From: Pseudorasbora parva
Lineage: Eukaryota; Chordata; Actinopteri; Cypriniformes; Gobionidae
Assembly: GCF_024679245.1 (NCBI RefSeq)
Contig: NC_090177.1
Location: forward strand, 24,530,950-24,594,949
Reading direction: 5' to 3'
Length of the DNA: 64,000 bases
Part shown: in pieces, positions 24,017 to 37,370 of the stretch
Layout of the letters: every line of letters begins with the position of its first letter
Position numbering within the stretch: the first letter of the stretch is position 1
The notes under the pieces: model-generated
What the model was told of the DNA's origin: nothing
The model's database searches: none
What the model saw: the letters and a program-made list of their open reading frames with translations, nothing else
Translations under genes and position numbers: made by a program

Positions 24017-25414
24017 TATATTAATGGCCTTCAAAGTACCATGTAGGGCTGTATATCTGCAAAATAATGAAAAATAACATGTAGCCTATTACAGTAAAGT
24101 TTTATTGTCGTTCTTTTATTGAATTGCTCAAAAAGACTCTGTGAAGTTTCTGTACACATAACTTTGACAGAACATTTAAAGAACCTTCTAAACTAAAATG
24201 CTTTTAATTTTAACAGAACATGATAATACATTTAATTTTAGCCTACATTTAACAACTGTATGTAACATGTTTTTCTTTAAAAAAAATAAATATAAAAGTA
24301 TTTATTACTGTTTACTATTAGAAAAAAATATTACATTTAACAAGGCAATTCATACAGTATACTTCATATCATTAAATACAACAAAATTAAAATATTGTCA
24401 CATTTATTTAATAATCACAATTAAATCACGGGTCAAGTTACGGGTTTGAGGGGTGACATTTGATTTCCTTGAGTACATACATTTCTTTGAACTGACATGG
24501 TAGTATACAAGTCTGGAAAAATGAAATAAAAATTCAGAATGCCTTTGATGTTCACTGTGGTTTAAACAGTATTCAGATAAACCTCCACGGGAGGGGAATT
24601 TCCTTGTTCAGAGGCCACATCAAATGTTTGCTGACATCACTTAATGTCAGAACTTTTCTCTTTCTGTGCAGCAAGGACTCTTTCACTGTCACATTTTGTA
24701 TGCTGCTGTCAAGATGTGATACACATTCCACACATTCATCAATTATGTTTTTATTAAGGTACCAATATACACTGGTGTGAAAATGTGAGTAATACTAGCC
24801 CATGTACAATATGACTGAGAACTTAATAATAACCTTTAGCGTAAACAATATAAGCACCTATGTTTATCCTGAAAACCAGTACAGTACCTCCTTAAGTTGA
24901 TAGTGGATGATAAAGGTCTGGTTTCACAGACAAGGCTTAGCCTAAGCCAATAGTAGGTCTTAGTTCAATTTAGACATTTAAGTAGCTTTTATAAACATGC
25001 CTTAAAAACATGGTGTGCATCTAGAAACAAATCAATAGCACTGACATATTTTAAGACTGTTCAAACATGCATTTTAGTCTGGGCTTAAGCCTCGTCTGCG
25101 AAACCAGGAAAATTATTATTTTTTAATTCAAAGTTAGAATAGGTCAATTATTCTTTAAATATTTATATTTGTACAATAGTAACACAAGGCAGATTCATGT
25201 GACCAAAGACAAGGATTATAAGTTATAAGCCACTGCTTTATAATTTGCGTTTATTTTACATTATGCTTAAATAAAATAACTCACAAAGATGAATATTTTT
25301 AACCATGACAGAGCGTTTCCTGTTAAAAGTACAGAAAACAGCGCATCTGCTATGCAGACTTTTAGTAAATGATTGAGAAATTTAACTGCAGCCTTCACAC
25401 ATGAAAAGATGGAG
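24017..25414. other. Interval before the death-receptor gene's 3' end
   Basis: It contains a foldback repeat (24912-25110, related to 17212-17462). The right part is the 3' UTR of the death-receptor gene, with AATAAA on the minus strand at 25250-25255. From 24017 to 24900 I see no gene. Confidence 0.6.
24912..25110. repeat. Foldback repeat, copy 2
   Basis: The ends 'ggtttcacagacaaggctta' and 'taagcctcgtctgcgaaacc' are inverse of each other. Internal blocks match 17212-17462 ('ttataaacatgcc', 'gcactgacatatttt'). Confidence 0.75.
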
Positions 25415-28313
25415 TCAAGATGAGGCAGATTTCATGCTTGCCTGCAGTTGCTCTAGCTTCTCTTGCAGTTCCTGGGCGCAGCCTGACAGGTTCATGTAGT
25501 GTAATGTTGAGTAGATATTCTTCAGCTTCGCTCCACTGCTCTGGCTCCACATACGTAGCATCATGTACTGCTTTTCTAGATAGGATGGGCCTGCCTCCAT
25601 TTCGATTCTTTCCATCTGATCATCTGACACTGATAGCAGTCGCAGAAATTCCTTCCAGCGTGTCACAGGAATCTCTCTTATGATGGTGTAGAGCACTGGT
25701 GCTGGCCAGGACTCCTGCATCACAAGCATCACTGGGGAAATATATAGATCTGGCCTTTAGATACAGGAGTTGGATTAAACAGAGTAAAATGGTTTTAAAT
25801 GTAAAAGGTCAAGAAAGCCTGAGCTTTCAGGTTAAATTTCCTGTTGATTGCTTTTGATATTTTAGTTGAAAATACTTAAAAGGTACACTTTGTAAATTGA
25901 GAATAAAAAATGTATTTGGTCTTACCCTGATTATCTTTGGTAAGCCTATTATTAAGTGTTTATGTTTTAGACAGCGGTTTGGTTTGCATGGGAAATTACA
26001 TACATATTGCCCGTGGCTCTCTCGTGATATCCATACATTTGACGCATGTATGTCATGTGAGCTGCATAGGTTAGTGGTCACACAACAAGCAAGAAGGTTG
26101 ACTAATCTCGAACCTCAGAGGAGTTACCCATTTTAAAAATACAAAAAACGCAGCATAGAGGAAAGTCTGTTGGCAAAAAGAGCTTGTAATAAAAGAAGAA
26201 TGCAAATTGGCTTGGCTTCTTGGCGAGAGCAAAAAACGGTGAAGATGGTGTTTTTATTACTCAACAGTAAGGTATTTTATTGAACATAAACTGCTCTTTA
26301 ACAGAGTTTGTTGTGAAGCATAATCTTTTTGTGAAGGGTCATTTCACTATGGTTATATCACTGTACTGGAATTTATTTTCAATGAAGTACTGTGTCTATT
26401 AATGGGTATAGCTAATGTCTTCAGCTAGTCAGCTTGCAACCCTCTCCATTGGTTATATCTCTTTAGTAGTGAATTTTTTATAATCTCTTTCTCTTTTTTT
26501 AGTTATGAGAAAGACATATCTTCATCCTCACAGTCATGCAGAGCGAAGCACAACCAAAACAATGTTCTTCAGCTAAATGCATGCAGTTTAGTTTTTTTTT
26601 TAGTTGTTGTTTTTTTTTACAACAAAAGTTACATGGTGTATATGGTGTTAATATTTGTACCTGTATAATCATAAAGCTTCTGCTAAGAATCAAAGTGCAT
26701 TACAACGTAACAGTCGGTCTAGCAAACAAGACAAACACTACAACTGTTTTTTACGTTAATATAGGCCTACTGAATTCCTCTGCAGGTCATTGCCACTTCA
26801 ATCTACAAAAGTCCATAAAAATAGTCCAACATACTGTGTTAAAATGAAGGATTTTTCGTATTGATTCCCTGTATTTTGAACTTTGCATTTTTTTGTGTTG
26901 TGTTTAGGGTAAAAAGAAATATATGTAAACTTGATGGAAAACGTCCTGGCAGAAAATTACCAGTACCAGTTATTCTACGGATGTACTATCAATAAGCCAT
27001 AGAAAAGCTAGTTGCGTTTTTATTAAACTAGAAACAGCGAGTCCGCAGTGTGATACAAAAGACATGAGTGGACTGATATACAGTGTTTAAGCAAATATCA
27101 GACAATTGAATGCCACAATATACCAATCAGAATCAAGTGTTCCAGAGAGCCGTGTAATAAGACATTTTAACAGCAATTTTAATATGCAGTTGTATTATTC
27201 AGCATATTTTTTGTGCGCCTAGTAAAAATTTTAAAAAAATTAAGGCTATTTAATGAGAACTAAAACAAAAATCCCCCTTTTCTTTTTGTTCGTGTCTACT
27301 CTGAAAATTATCGGCTGCATTTAATCAGCCTTTTTTTGCCCTTTCAACCTAATGATGTGAGGCTCCTACCACACCACCAAGGAAGCAACTGAAAGTGTGT
27401 GAGTTATTAGAAGTTACTATCTGATCTGACAGTTCTCAGAAGTTCTTTGAAATTGATTGTGATCACCTAGTCTCAAGGCATAACATACAACTTCTCATAC
27501 GCCTACATGATTGGCAAATGGATAAGACTGAAAGACTTGAAATGATCAGAAAAGGAATCACATGATTCAAATTATTTTAAAACAGAATACATATTACAGC
27601 TACATATTATTAAGTTTTGCGATATATATATATATATATTACATTTTGGGTTTCCATTTGCTATCAGGGGAACCATGATGCTCTGTAAGTCTCCACTGAT
27701 GACGCTTTGTGGGTATCTGGTCACTGGTAAAGTTTTGTTAGAGGTTTCATTGCAGGCTGAGGCATATCTTTCCTTTAAAGACAAACAAATGATTATCAAG
27801 GTCCCGCTTGTCACTTAACATGTCAGAGATCATGGAAAAAATAATCCTCAAAACAAAAATTCAAAAACAGAAAAAAACACACACACAAACCGTTGGAATG
27901 GGAATGTTGATTCCATCTTTAGGTTGATCTGCTAAAACAAATACAAATTTCCCTATAAATTACATAATAACATAATTCAGATCTTCTAAATTGATGTGCA
28001 TTTCCAACTTTAAGAAAACACTCTGTCTCAAACCATAAAATGAACAGCAACAAAACTTTAAAAACCTTTTCTTTGTAATGAATGAAGGCCCCATTAAAGG
28101 AATAATAAACTTAATTTAATCAAAATTAAGTGCATGTGAGAGTATATGAACCTGGTTGAATGGGATTGTTTGGATGATTGGCAACATGCAAGGTTTTGGA
28201 TTGGCAGCAAAGGCATTTCCATCCACATAACCAGATGAGAAGACAGAAAAGGCCACCCAATAAGGCCACAATGATGAGAAACACCAGCAACAGAGGGTGA
28301 GGTAATTCTAAAA

Positions 28314-28388
<75 letters not shown>

Positions 28389-31300
28389 AATAATAATAAT
28401 AATAATAATAGTATTTCTTACTTGTATATTATACTTATAAGTGCATGTTATGATTTTATGATACCTGGTTCAACTGGGGTACAAAAAGATTTACAGGACT
28501 CATTCTTGCAGCTAAACCTGAAACAAATTACATTAAGCAATAGGACAAATAAGATTTAATGTGCCTTAAATCACTTTCATGACAACTATTTGCAAAATGT
28601 AGGCCTTACTATAAAATAACTAACATAGCTTATAAAACTATTTATTCTATTCTTCAGTTAATGGCTTCAAAGCGAATAACGAATTCTACCGAATAAATAA
28701 TAGGAAAATATTCAGCAGACACAACAGGTGAGCCAGAGGATAGCATTGCATTGGAGCTACATAAACCTCTAAAATCACTACACAATAACGAATGTGAAGT
28801 GAGTTACTATATGAATGAAACAAGCAGCTCGCGATAGCAAACCTAGGCTATATGGGCACGTCGACGTCATTGTGCGTCTCTCAGAAATCAGGGATTTGAC
28901 AAGTGAGATATCAACTAAACTAGGCTACATCATGCAAATGTTCTAGCACTTTGAGATTTTGTTTAATATAAAGTGCATTATAAATAAAATGTATTATTAT
29001 TATTATTATTATTATTACTATTTGATATGTCTATTTCAATTTTTAAGCCTTGTATAATGGGATACATGAATTCGAGTAACCGTTATTAATTAAATGAGCA
29101 CAGCTCGATCGCAAATAAAAATACTGCATGTTTTTATTTATAATTTGGGTGTGTTTTAATGTTTGAGTCTGCATTCGTCATTCACATGAACTTAAGTTAG
29201 TTTGGGCAAATGAGGACATTCATTAGGTTAAACTACTCCATGTCCACCTATTGAAAAATAAATAAATATAAAAATTACTATCTGATTACCAACACACAAC
29301 TATTGATCAGTGATGTTGCCACGACAACACAGCTAACTGGCAATGTTACAAAATTATGTTTTGACAACAAATCCAGGAATTTCACTTTTCCATTTTCCAG
29401 TGCCACAACTTAACTAGTTATGTCGCTACAACGAAAGACCTTTAACATTTAGTATACTTTTTTTTTAATTAGAAGCAATACATTATTATTATTATAACAA
29501 TTATACATAATACTTATTTTATGAATTATACAAGACATAGCTATTTGTTGAATGAAATCTATTAAGGGAACATAATTCAATTTAAAACGGGCTACTTGTA
29601 TAATTTGACGAACGTCCGGTTAAAGCTAAAGCTAAAGCTAAAAGCTAAAGTTAAAGCTGTTTTCTCTTTGAACATGTGACGTCTGGCATAAGCCAACATG
29701 ACCCGCTGAGTTGAGTCTGAGCTGAATCGAACTGGGGTCTCCGGCGTGGGAGGTTTGCACGCTACTTTGAACAAGGACGCTATGGACAGCAGCAGCAGCA
29801 GCGCAGCCTCTAGCTCAGTCGCAACTCGAGTCGCTAGCGTGCCCCTTGAGGCCAGGGCAGTGAGGTTTACACGCACAGCTCTAACTGGCCTACGTTTCAT
29901 CTGGATTTAATTTCAGATACAGATACAACTACTTTTGAGACTTTGACAGATATTGGCTCTGCACCCCTAGTAGGCTAAACACTCAGAAATGCAGGAAATT
30001 CTAATGCTGATGTTTGCTAAACCTTATGTACAGGAAAACCACAACCCATTAACCTACATGCTAAAGCCAGCCTAGAATAATCAAACCAAAACTTTCAAAA
30101 ATTCGTATTATCCACAAATAGTCATTTATCAAAAAACTATCAAGATTTATCCAACAGGAAGTACAGACAAAAGTGAATATTCGACCACATACTTGACACA
30201 ACTTTGGCATTGTCCACCATCAAGAAAATAGCCATTCTGACAAGTTACTGTTGTGGTTTTAACGGTTGTTAGTTGGTTACATTTCTCTTTACAGTTCAAA
30301 CCTGAGTGACAGATAAGAGAAAAAACAATATTCAGTCAAAGTTTCCTGGCCACAAGTTCAGCATTTTTTTAAATTACAATAGAAAGCATAATCTGTCCCA
30401 AAAGTTTGTAACTTTCTTTTAGTGGTACTTACATTCTGTGCAGTTTTGGCAATGGTCACAGGGTACACAAAATCGATCATGTCTGTAAAACCCAGGTTTA
30501 CAACCGCAGACTCGGTCCTTTTTTGATGTGCAGTCGGTGTCAATATCTTCATGAGCTGTAAAACCATAACTGCTTGATTCTTATATTCAGATTTAAAGGT
30601 TATCCTGCACAATTACAAAAATGACAGATATTCTGATTCTAGTTTACTTACCAGCCCTATCACAATCCCTACATCTGATACATACTTTCAATTTATTTGC
30701 AAATTCCGTGAAATAATTGTCCGCACACTCCTCACAGTAATTTCGTTTTTTGTAAAATCCTGCAAAGTAATAGGAAAGAATACCTATTCAAGAGAGGTGG
30801 AGGTCCATCTTTTTTATGCGTTTCACTGTGGTCTTATTATTACTTTTATTTTAACCAGTAGGGGGCACATCTGTTTACCTGGTGAACAGTTTCCATTTAT
30901 CATGGGTCTTCTTGTACTTTGGCAATGGGAGGCTACAAATAGTATAAACACCTGAAATAAAGACAATTAACTGCATTATCAAATAAAAAAATAATATAAA
31001 AACAATATCTGAACAGTGGTTTATTAAAGCAGTGTTTTTTTTTTTTTTTTTTGTAAATGTTAATATATAAAGATACTTTGTGAGAAATACAGACAACACA
31101 TTACATATACATTGACATATCAACAATGTTTCTCCTGAAATAAAAGACAGACTTCAGAGCTGGCAAATTAATGTGAGATTATTCAAAGGATTTTTTTTTT
31201 TTTTTTTTTGTAATATACTGTAATATCTGACTAGCAAATTTGTGAACAGTTTGAGACATTGTCGAGATTAATTGTAATTAATGTCATGCTTTTCGGTAAT

Positions 31301-32250
31301 TACATCAATTTAAGTAATCTCTTGACAGAAACACATCCTTAAAGGGATAGTTCACCCACAAATGTTCACCCTCATGTTGTTCCAAAACTGTACGAGTTTC
31401 TTTTTTCTGTTGAACACAAAAGAAGATATTTTAAAGAATGTTGGTAATTCATTTTTCCTACTGGAAGTCTAACACCAACTGTTTGATTACCAAGATTCTT
31501 TAACATATCTTCTTCTATCAGAAGAAAACTCATACAGGTTTTGAACAACTTGAGGGTAAGTGATGACAAAATGTTAATTTTTGTGTGAACTATCCCTTTA
31601 AAAAATAAATACAGACAGAAAGATTCCTTGAAAGTTATCCACATCTTAATTTGAATGATCGAATTAATTGTATCTCTTTTTAAATAGTTCCTTCTACCAC
31701 ACCCTTTTCAATCCATGCTGTTTTGCATTGAAACCTTAAACCCTCAGTCTTAAAGACCCACATACGATTTAGGCATTAGAAATAGCTTGTAATTATCTTA
31801 TATTTTTAAATAATATACCTTTACCAAATATAATTTGTGTTATTTATTAAATATATTATATATTATGCACAACGTGCAACTGATAGCAAATATCTACCGC
31901 TACTTAGCCATGATAATTTAACATAAAAGCCTGCATTGTTAAATTACATATATTTGTTATTTACAATGAGGTTAACAAAACCAGTCGCAACAGCATGTAT
32001 CCAAATTAAGACTGGTCATTGCAACAGGGTTGTGGTTACTGAGAAGTTATTTCTCAACCACCTTTAATCCGAAATGGAAGAAATAACAGTTGAAACTAAC
32101 AGCATGAGATACAAACATTTATAATAAGGAAAGATAGCAACTATAGCACAACATGTCTGAGGGAAAGGTTAGGGTTAGGAAAAGCAAGGACAGCATTGCT
32201 GGTAAAAATCGAGGACTTACCAAACCAAAACACAGCATTGACACAGTCAT
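25415..32250 (-). CDS. TNF receptor superfamily death receptor (TNFRSF25- or TNFRSF1A-like), 10 exons, 378 aa
   Basis: Exons in coding order: 32250-32221, 30951-30879, 30759-30652, 30555-30433, 30301-30193, 28517-28465, 28307-28152, 27928-27891, 27772-27643, 25731-25415. The phases agree throughout (1137 nt). A signal peptide is split over exons 1-2 ([10 protein letters not shown] / [10 protein letters not shown]). Exons 2-6 encode cysteine-rich TNFR modules, for example [14 protein letters not shown] and [13 protein letters not shown]. Exon 7 has a membrane helix (about residues 170-193, [20 protein letters not shown]) followed by cysteines (CGWKCLCC). The last exon is a death domain (about 284-365) with [16 protein letters not shown]. 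Receptors of this class bind TNF-family ligands and recruit TRADD for NF-kB or death signalling. The domain matches human DR3 and TNFR1 about equally by my count; spacing near the QY/W motifs is mixed. Neighbouring genes favour TNFRSF25. Confidence 0.92.
27622..27640. repeat. Short (AT)n tract beside a splice donor
   Basis: The AT run starts only a few bases after the donor of exon 9 (GTAATATATATA on the minus strand). Length change here could alter the donor surroundings but not the GT itself. Confidence 0.8.
28315..28411. repeat. (CA)n followed by (AAT)n microsatellite
   Basis: About 36 CA units (28315-28386) run directly into AAT units. The tract lies just 5' of the transmembrane exon acceptor of the death-receptor gene, so on the gene strand it is a TG-rich run close to the splice site. 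It makes artificial Cys-Val frames. Confidence 0.98.
29592..29900 (-). other. GC-rich intronic patch with 'aaagct' tandem units
   Basis: This stretch in the intron between exons 5 and 6 is clearly richer in G+C and CpG than its surroundings and is open for 102 codons on the minus strand. It begins with about six hexamer-like units 'taaagc' (29623-29658) and contains an AGC run (29788-29803). No recognised domain; could be a relic of a mobile element or an alternative promoter. Confidence 0.35.
31341..31600. repeat. Palindromic MITE-like element in intron 1 of the death-receptor gene
   Basis: It runs from 'aaagggatagttcaccc' to its inverse 'gtgtgaactatcccttta'; same family as 9326-9526 with a longer centre. 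Confidence 0.8.
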
Positions 32251-35200
32251 GATGAGATGTCCAGTTTCAGCTAAAGAGGCATGAATGGCGAGTAATAGTA
32301 TGATTTGAATTCATAGACTTACAACCTGATAAAAACATTAAATATTCCAACTCCGCTTCATGTCAGCATTTGTGGCATCCTCCTTCTGCTTCACTCTAGC
32401 AGAGCATCTGCTCAGACAGGAAGGTGAGTAACCAACCCAGAAAGCTTTATGTACAAGATCTAAGAGCAGGTGACAAATGAGAAACAATAAAACACGTCAG
32501 ACCAATAAACTCAGTGTGGTATGGTTGAAAATTTGATCATTTATAAAGTCTGTCATTTGGTTAATATGCATTACTTAACTGAATTGTAAACTATAACACA
32601 ATCCATAACCTAATTAAAAAGTTGACATGAATAACCAAATCACGTTTTAAAACGATGTAATTTGAGGATAATTCAAAAATATCCTCAGTAAACTATTTAT
32701 GAATACATTTTTTATTTGATATAGTAAAACTAGTTTGTTCTTTTCTCACATACTTTCAATAGAGTTAAATGCTATATTGTAGCTAAGCAAAGAAGACTAA
32801 ATTAGTACTCCTGTATCTTTATCGCCACTAAGGTCATGTAAACATGTTGTGGGCTGATTGCTTCTTGGTCTAGCTCGTTGTAGTTTGGTATCTGCTTCAG
32901 GTCTAAAATGTGCTTCATGTGAAAACATTTATATATTTTTGATACGAATCTATAATTCAATGACTCATCCACAGTTCACTTGTCGCCACCTAACCTACTC
33001 TACCACCACAAGCAAAGTGATACAAACAGCGAAGAGTCGGAACGGCAATCAGATTCGAGAACCCGAACTAAATGGTGTAAATTGTGTAAAAGTTTTTATT
33101 TGAATCTAAATATTATTTCACATCACTGAATCAACCTAAATACATTATTTTGCACTAATAATACAAATTTAAAAGTAGAGATTGTTCTTTTATGCTATAA
33201 CTTCAGATTACCACTGTGATTAAGGGGAATATAACCTTACCTCTTGTATGTTTGAACCTGTCATGTGCAGATTACTAGCCCAGTACTGAACTACAACAAA
33301 CACACCAAGCCTGTAGGCATGACTAAATGTCAGTGAGGATGCATTTTATTTAAAGGGTTCCTGAATTGAGAAATCAACTTTCCCTTGAACTTTTGATATA
33401 TAAATAAAAGGTCATGGTAATTTAAGAAAATCCTGTAAGTTTCAGAGCTGAAAACAAAGAAAAGTTTTTATTGATACCAGGCCCAGCAAACCAGAGATAT
33501 TTTAAAATCTGCCAGGCTGTGCGAGTGTGAGAAAACACTGCATCAAACAACGCCTGATTTTGTAGCCACCCTCACCGACTCGTGCCTGACATAACATAGG
33601 CCTACACAGAGCTTAACCAGATCCAACTTCAGGCAGCAATATACATCCCGCATAAGCTTAATTTTGGATTCCAATATTATGTATGCATGGACGAACTGCA
33701 TGTTTAATGAATATCCAGCTCACGTGGGGAATAAATATGTTCCTTAATTTCAGCCATCTCACGTTCAATGTCCGTAATAGCTGATAATAATATACATTGT
33801 CATTTTAAATCTAGCTTTACAAGCTTTTTGATTATGCTAGTGCTCTTTTCTGTCGTTGTTAATTACCTCTTTAGTAAACCTATACATAACCAGCAAAAGC
33901 AGCACAGCTTGAATCTCTTCCATACTCGTTATACATTTTTTTACAGTCTATTTTTCACCATGTAACCGACTTGACCGATTACTTTTAAGTGTGTGTCCTT
34001 ACATGACGTGACAGCGCGCGCCACGCTCATGTTGATAAGAGAGGAAAGTTCATTTTTCTGAGGGGTAAACTTTCCGTAAGTTATGAAGATTATGTTGGAA
34101 TAATGACACAGCATATATTGCCCCAGGCAGTTTTTACTTTAACTGCGCCTGACAGAAGAATTGATTTTTTTCTGAGAAGATTATTACACTTTACAACAAA
34201 TAAATAGCTTATATAATACTGTATTAGTCCTGGTGGCCGTTAAAAGTAGCTATGGCTACAGTTAACACATTCCAGCTGGTGGAGAAAACAGCGTTGACAT
34301 TTTTGATGGGGCAGACAAACTGCATGTGACAAAATGATTGCGATTGAAAGGCATCACATGTTAACACCAGATCGGTTTAGATAACGTCACATGTAAACAA
34401 TCCACTAAATCTTTCAATCGGAATAACAAAATAAGTGTGCTTGTAAACGTGGCTAGTGTCGCGCAAAAATTATTACCATCCGTCACTGACTTGGAGGAGC
34501 AGTTGCGCGCAGTCCTACATCACCGGACTAATTTGCCTAATCTTCACGGAACTTTAGATCGCGGTGGAAACGCAGACATTTGCAGGTCTGGGGGGAGAAA
34601 AGTTCCTGTAAAAAAAGCTCCTGGTACAAATTGTCCCAGGTAATTTTGGTGGAAAAGGGGCTCATGTTAATTTTTTTCCCGTTCCTTGTCGTTTGTTTGT
34701 TATTTTCACTTTATTTTTTCGAGACATCCACTCTTGCATTGCGTTTTTGTGCATTTTGTTGGTGGAGCAATGAAGGAAGGGGTGTCTGTTTGGGCTGATT
34801 TTAAATAGAGTGGGGCAGGTATGACATCACTTTGTAGGCCAATCGGCAGTTAGCATCACACTGGTTTCCCTGAAAAAAAAAATCTGATTTTTCTATAGGC
34901 TTTTTAACCATCACAAAAACTAGCTTTGTGATCAACAAAAGTTTATGATACTTGCACGTTTTAACCATCAAGATAATCAACACCCGGGTGAACTGCGGTG
35001 CAAGCACGTGTGTGCCGAACCGTGGATGAAGAACAGTGGGGAACGATTTTTTACCGAGAACCATTATACCTCTAGGTAATACTGATGTATTTTATGTCGT
35101 AGAATAGACGTGAAAGTGTCTTGAGCTTATGTTAACCCACAGACTTTATTTCAGCCATAACCAAAATCCCATTTTAAAAAACATCGACTTCATGGACAAT

Positions 35201-37370
35201 AGAAACGGAAATGCTAAAATTCTAACCCACTTCCGCGCTTTGGCTTACAATTTTCAAATCAGAAATTGCTTACTGCACCTTTAAATTGACCAAAACAACC
35301 ACAGTCTCCTAAATTAGCTACTATGGCATTTAATTGGGTTAACTTGCTAATTAAATGCCTTTACGTTAATATATATATTTTTCCTCTGTCATAAATAAAA
35401 GCACACTGCACAGAGCTAAAACAGACGGAGATGCCTCATGCCTGCCCAACTACTTTAGCCTAAACGCAATAATCAGTGCTAAACAAAACCGCCTCAGATG
35501 AAGGCTAAAATTAGAGATTTTGGTGTCCTGTAAGTTACCAGAAGTGAACAGCCTGACCCGGAAGCTGTGCTGTCTGGAGGCGCATAGAGAACATCCAGCC
35601 TCTTCACTGCTTTAATAAAGCCTCTCCTGCGAGAAAAAAACACTCTGACATCGATATAAAAGGTTTGTGCGCTCATATCGTCTTTTTCCTTTTGCCCACA
35701 CTGAGCTATCGTGCACATTACTGCATTGTACGACAGATAACTGTTCGACAGGAGCGATTTATCGCCTTTGATCTACCACAGGTTGCACAAAGCGACATAT
35801 AACATTATAAATGGCATTATCTGAATGCATTGCACATGCATGTACCAATGATTTAAATGTGCATTTGCTATAGCGCTGTTATAAAGCGATCGGGACGGCA
35901 GATGTTGTAAAAAAAAATTACACAGCCGTGCGGAGCGTTTCACCAATTGTAAGACATTTTTGCACGGCATGGTTGTCGGAAGTGTCAGTTTTTTTCAAGG
36001 GGGCCGGGCAATTCAAAGGTGCTTTTCTTCATAAACAAACACGCACGCACACACACACACAAACCTATAACCACAAACAACTCGTTGATCGATCGGTTCC
36101 TTCCTAAAATAAATGCACCGACTCGAGTGTGAATTTTTGGGTTCTGCAGAATATGGCGTCCTTATGAAAATATAACAGGCTGCCATTTTTGTTTTTTTTT
36201 CTTTTGTCTGAAATGTTTTTGGGGAAATTGTGCAGGAATTAGTCGGAGGCTCTGTGTGATCAGAAACCGAGATAACCGTGTACAGCAGCTGTCTGGGGAA
36301 ATCAAATCACAAAAGTTTTGTGACTGTTGTTTTCCAAGAAGCGTCAGGATTTTTTTCTGCTACTATAGGTCTCGGGGATCGGTTGAATTTTGTCACTTAT
36401 TAAAATATTGATAATAATGCTTTGAGACCTTAAAGGAAATTCAGATGTTTACCATGTTACTCAAGTCAAATAGGGCCTATCACATGGCAAATTCTCAACA
36501 CTTCATTTGAGCTGACTCCAGTAATTTAACAGAACAAAAACGACTTCAAGGTCAGAAATTGGTCAAAAATAACTGTCTATTATCCACCACAGTCATACAA
36601 TAAATAAATGCACTTATCAAGCAAGCTTCTCACATTAGAAAATCCAAAATTAATTGATTTTGGTTTATAGTACAGTGACAAGTAATTATGGCATTTTTTT
36701 TTTTTTTTTTAGAAAATCTAGTTAAACGCTGAATTTATGTACAGGAAACAAGTTGCTTTAGTCAGCACTCGGCAGTGCACGGCATTTTGGCAACGCTTAA
36801 AGGAACAGTTCACGCCTAAATAGAACGTCATCATTTACTCACCGTCATTCCTTTCCAAACCACTATGACTAACTTCTGTGGAACACAAAAGGCAGCATGA
36901 CAGCCTCAGTCACCATTGACTTTCATTATAAGGAACAAATACATTTAAAAATAACAAAAACATGTGAGACAGATTTGTTATTTTCACAGATTTGTTATAT
37001 ATAAGTTGTGAAGAGCTGAAACAAGCATACAATCATATCACATACAGTTGAAATAAATGAATATAGATCTTAGACTGAAACCAATAAACACCTTAAGTAA
37101 AGACCTGAGGTTTCAGGTTTATATTTTTAAAATTTGCATTATATTATAGATACTGCACTGGTCTATATGCTATTATGTTGTCATTCAATTACTAAAATGT
37201 CCAAAAAATATAAAGCTAAAATAAATGATTTATTTACATGCTATTAGTTCAAAATTGACTTTCATTGCTAGACTCTATTTGTCTTATGAATGCCGAGATT
37301 TAGTTTTAGGCTGATGTGGGATTTTAACCTGTTATATGTGATTTGACCCTCACTCTGTAGTATTAGAAGG
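32251..37370. other. Head-to-head interval between the death-receptor gene and znf362
   Basis: Both promoters must lie here. The stretch 35200-36330 has more CpG than the surroundings and is the best place for the znf362 promoter and first exon, but I cannot place the exon. A partial foldback repeat lies at 36799-36950. From 32400 to 35200 I see no supported gene; short open frames there have no recognisable domain. Confidence 0.5.
36799..36950. repeat. Partial foldback repeat
   Basis: The left end 'aaaggaacagttcacgcc' and the block 'catcatttactcacc' belong to the cyprinid palindromic family. The right arm is not evident. Confidence 0.6.

Noticed and set aside
28094..28387. Cys-Val-rich frames
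   Set aside because: Translation of the CA microsatellite joined to the transmembrane exon; only the part 28152-28307 is coding.
29592..29900. 102-codon frame as a gene
   Set aside because: No splice links or domain; composition is explained by a GC-rich patch and tandem units. Kept only as an observation.
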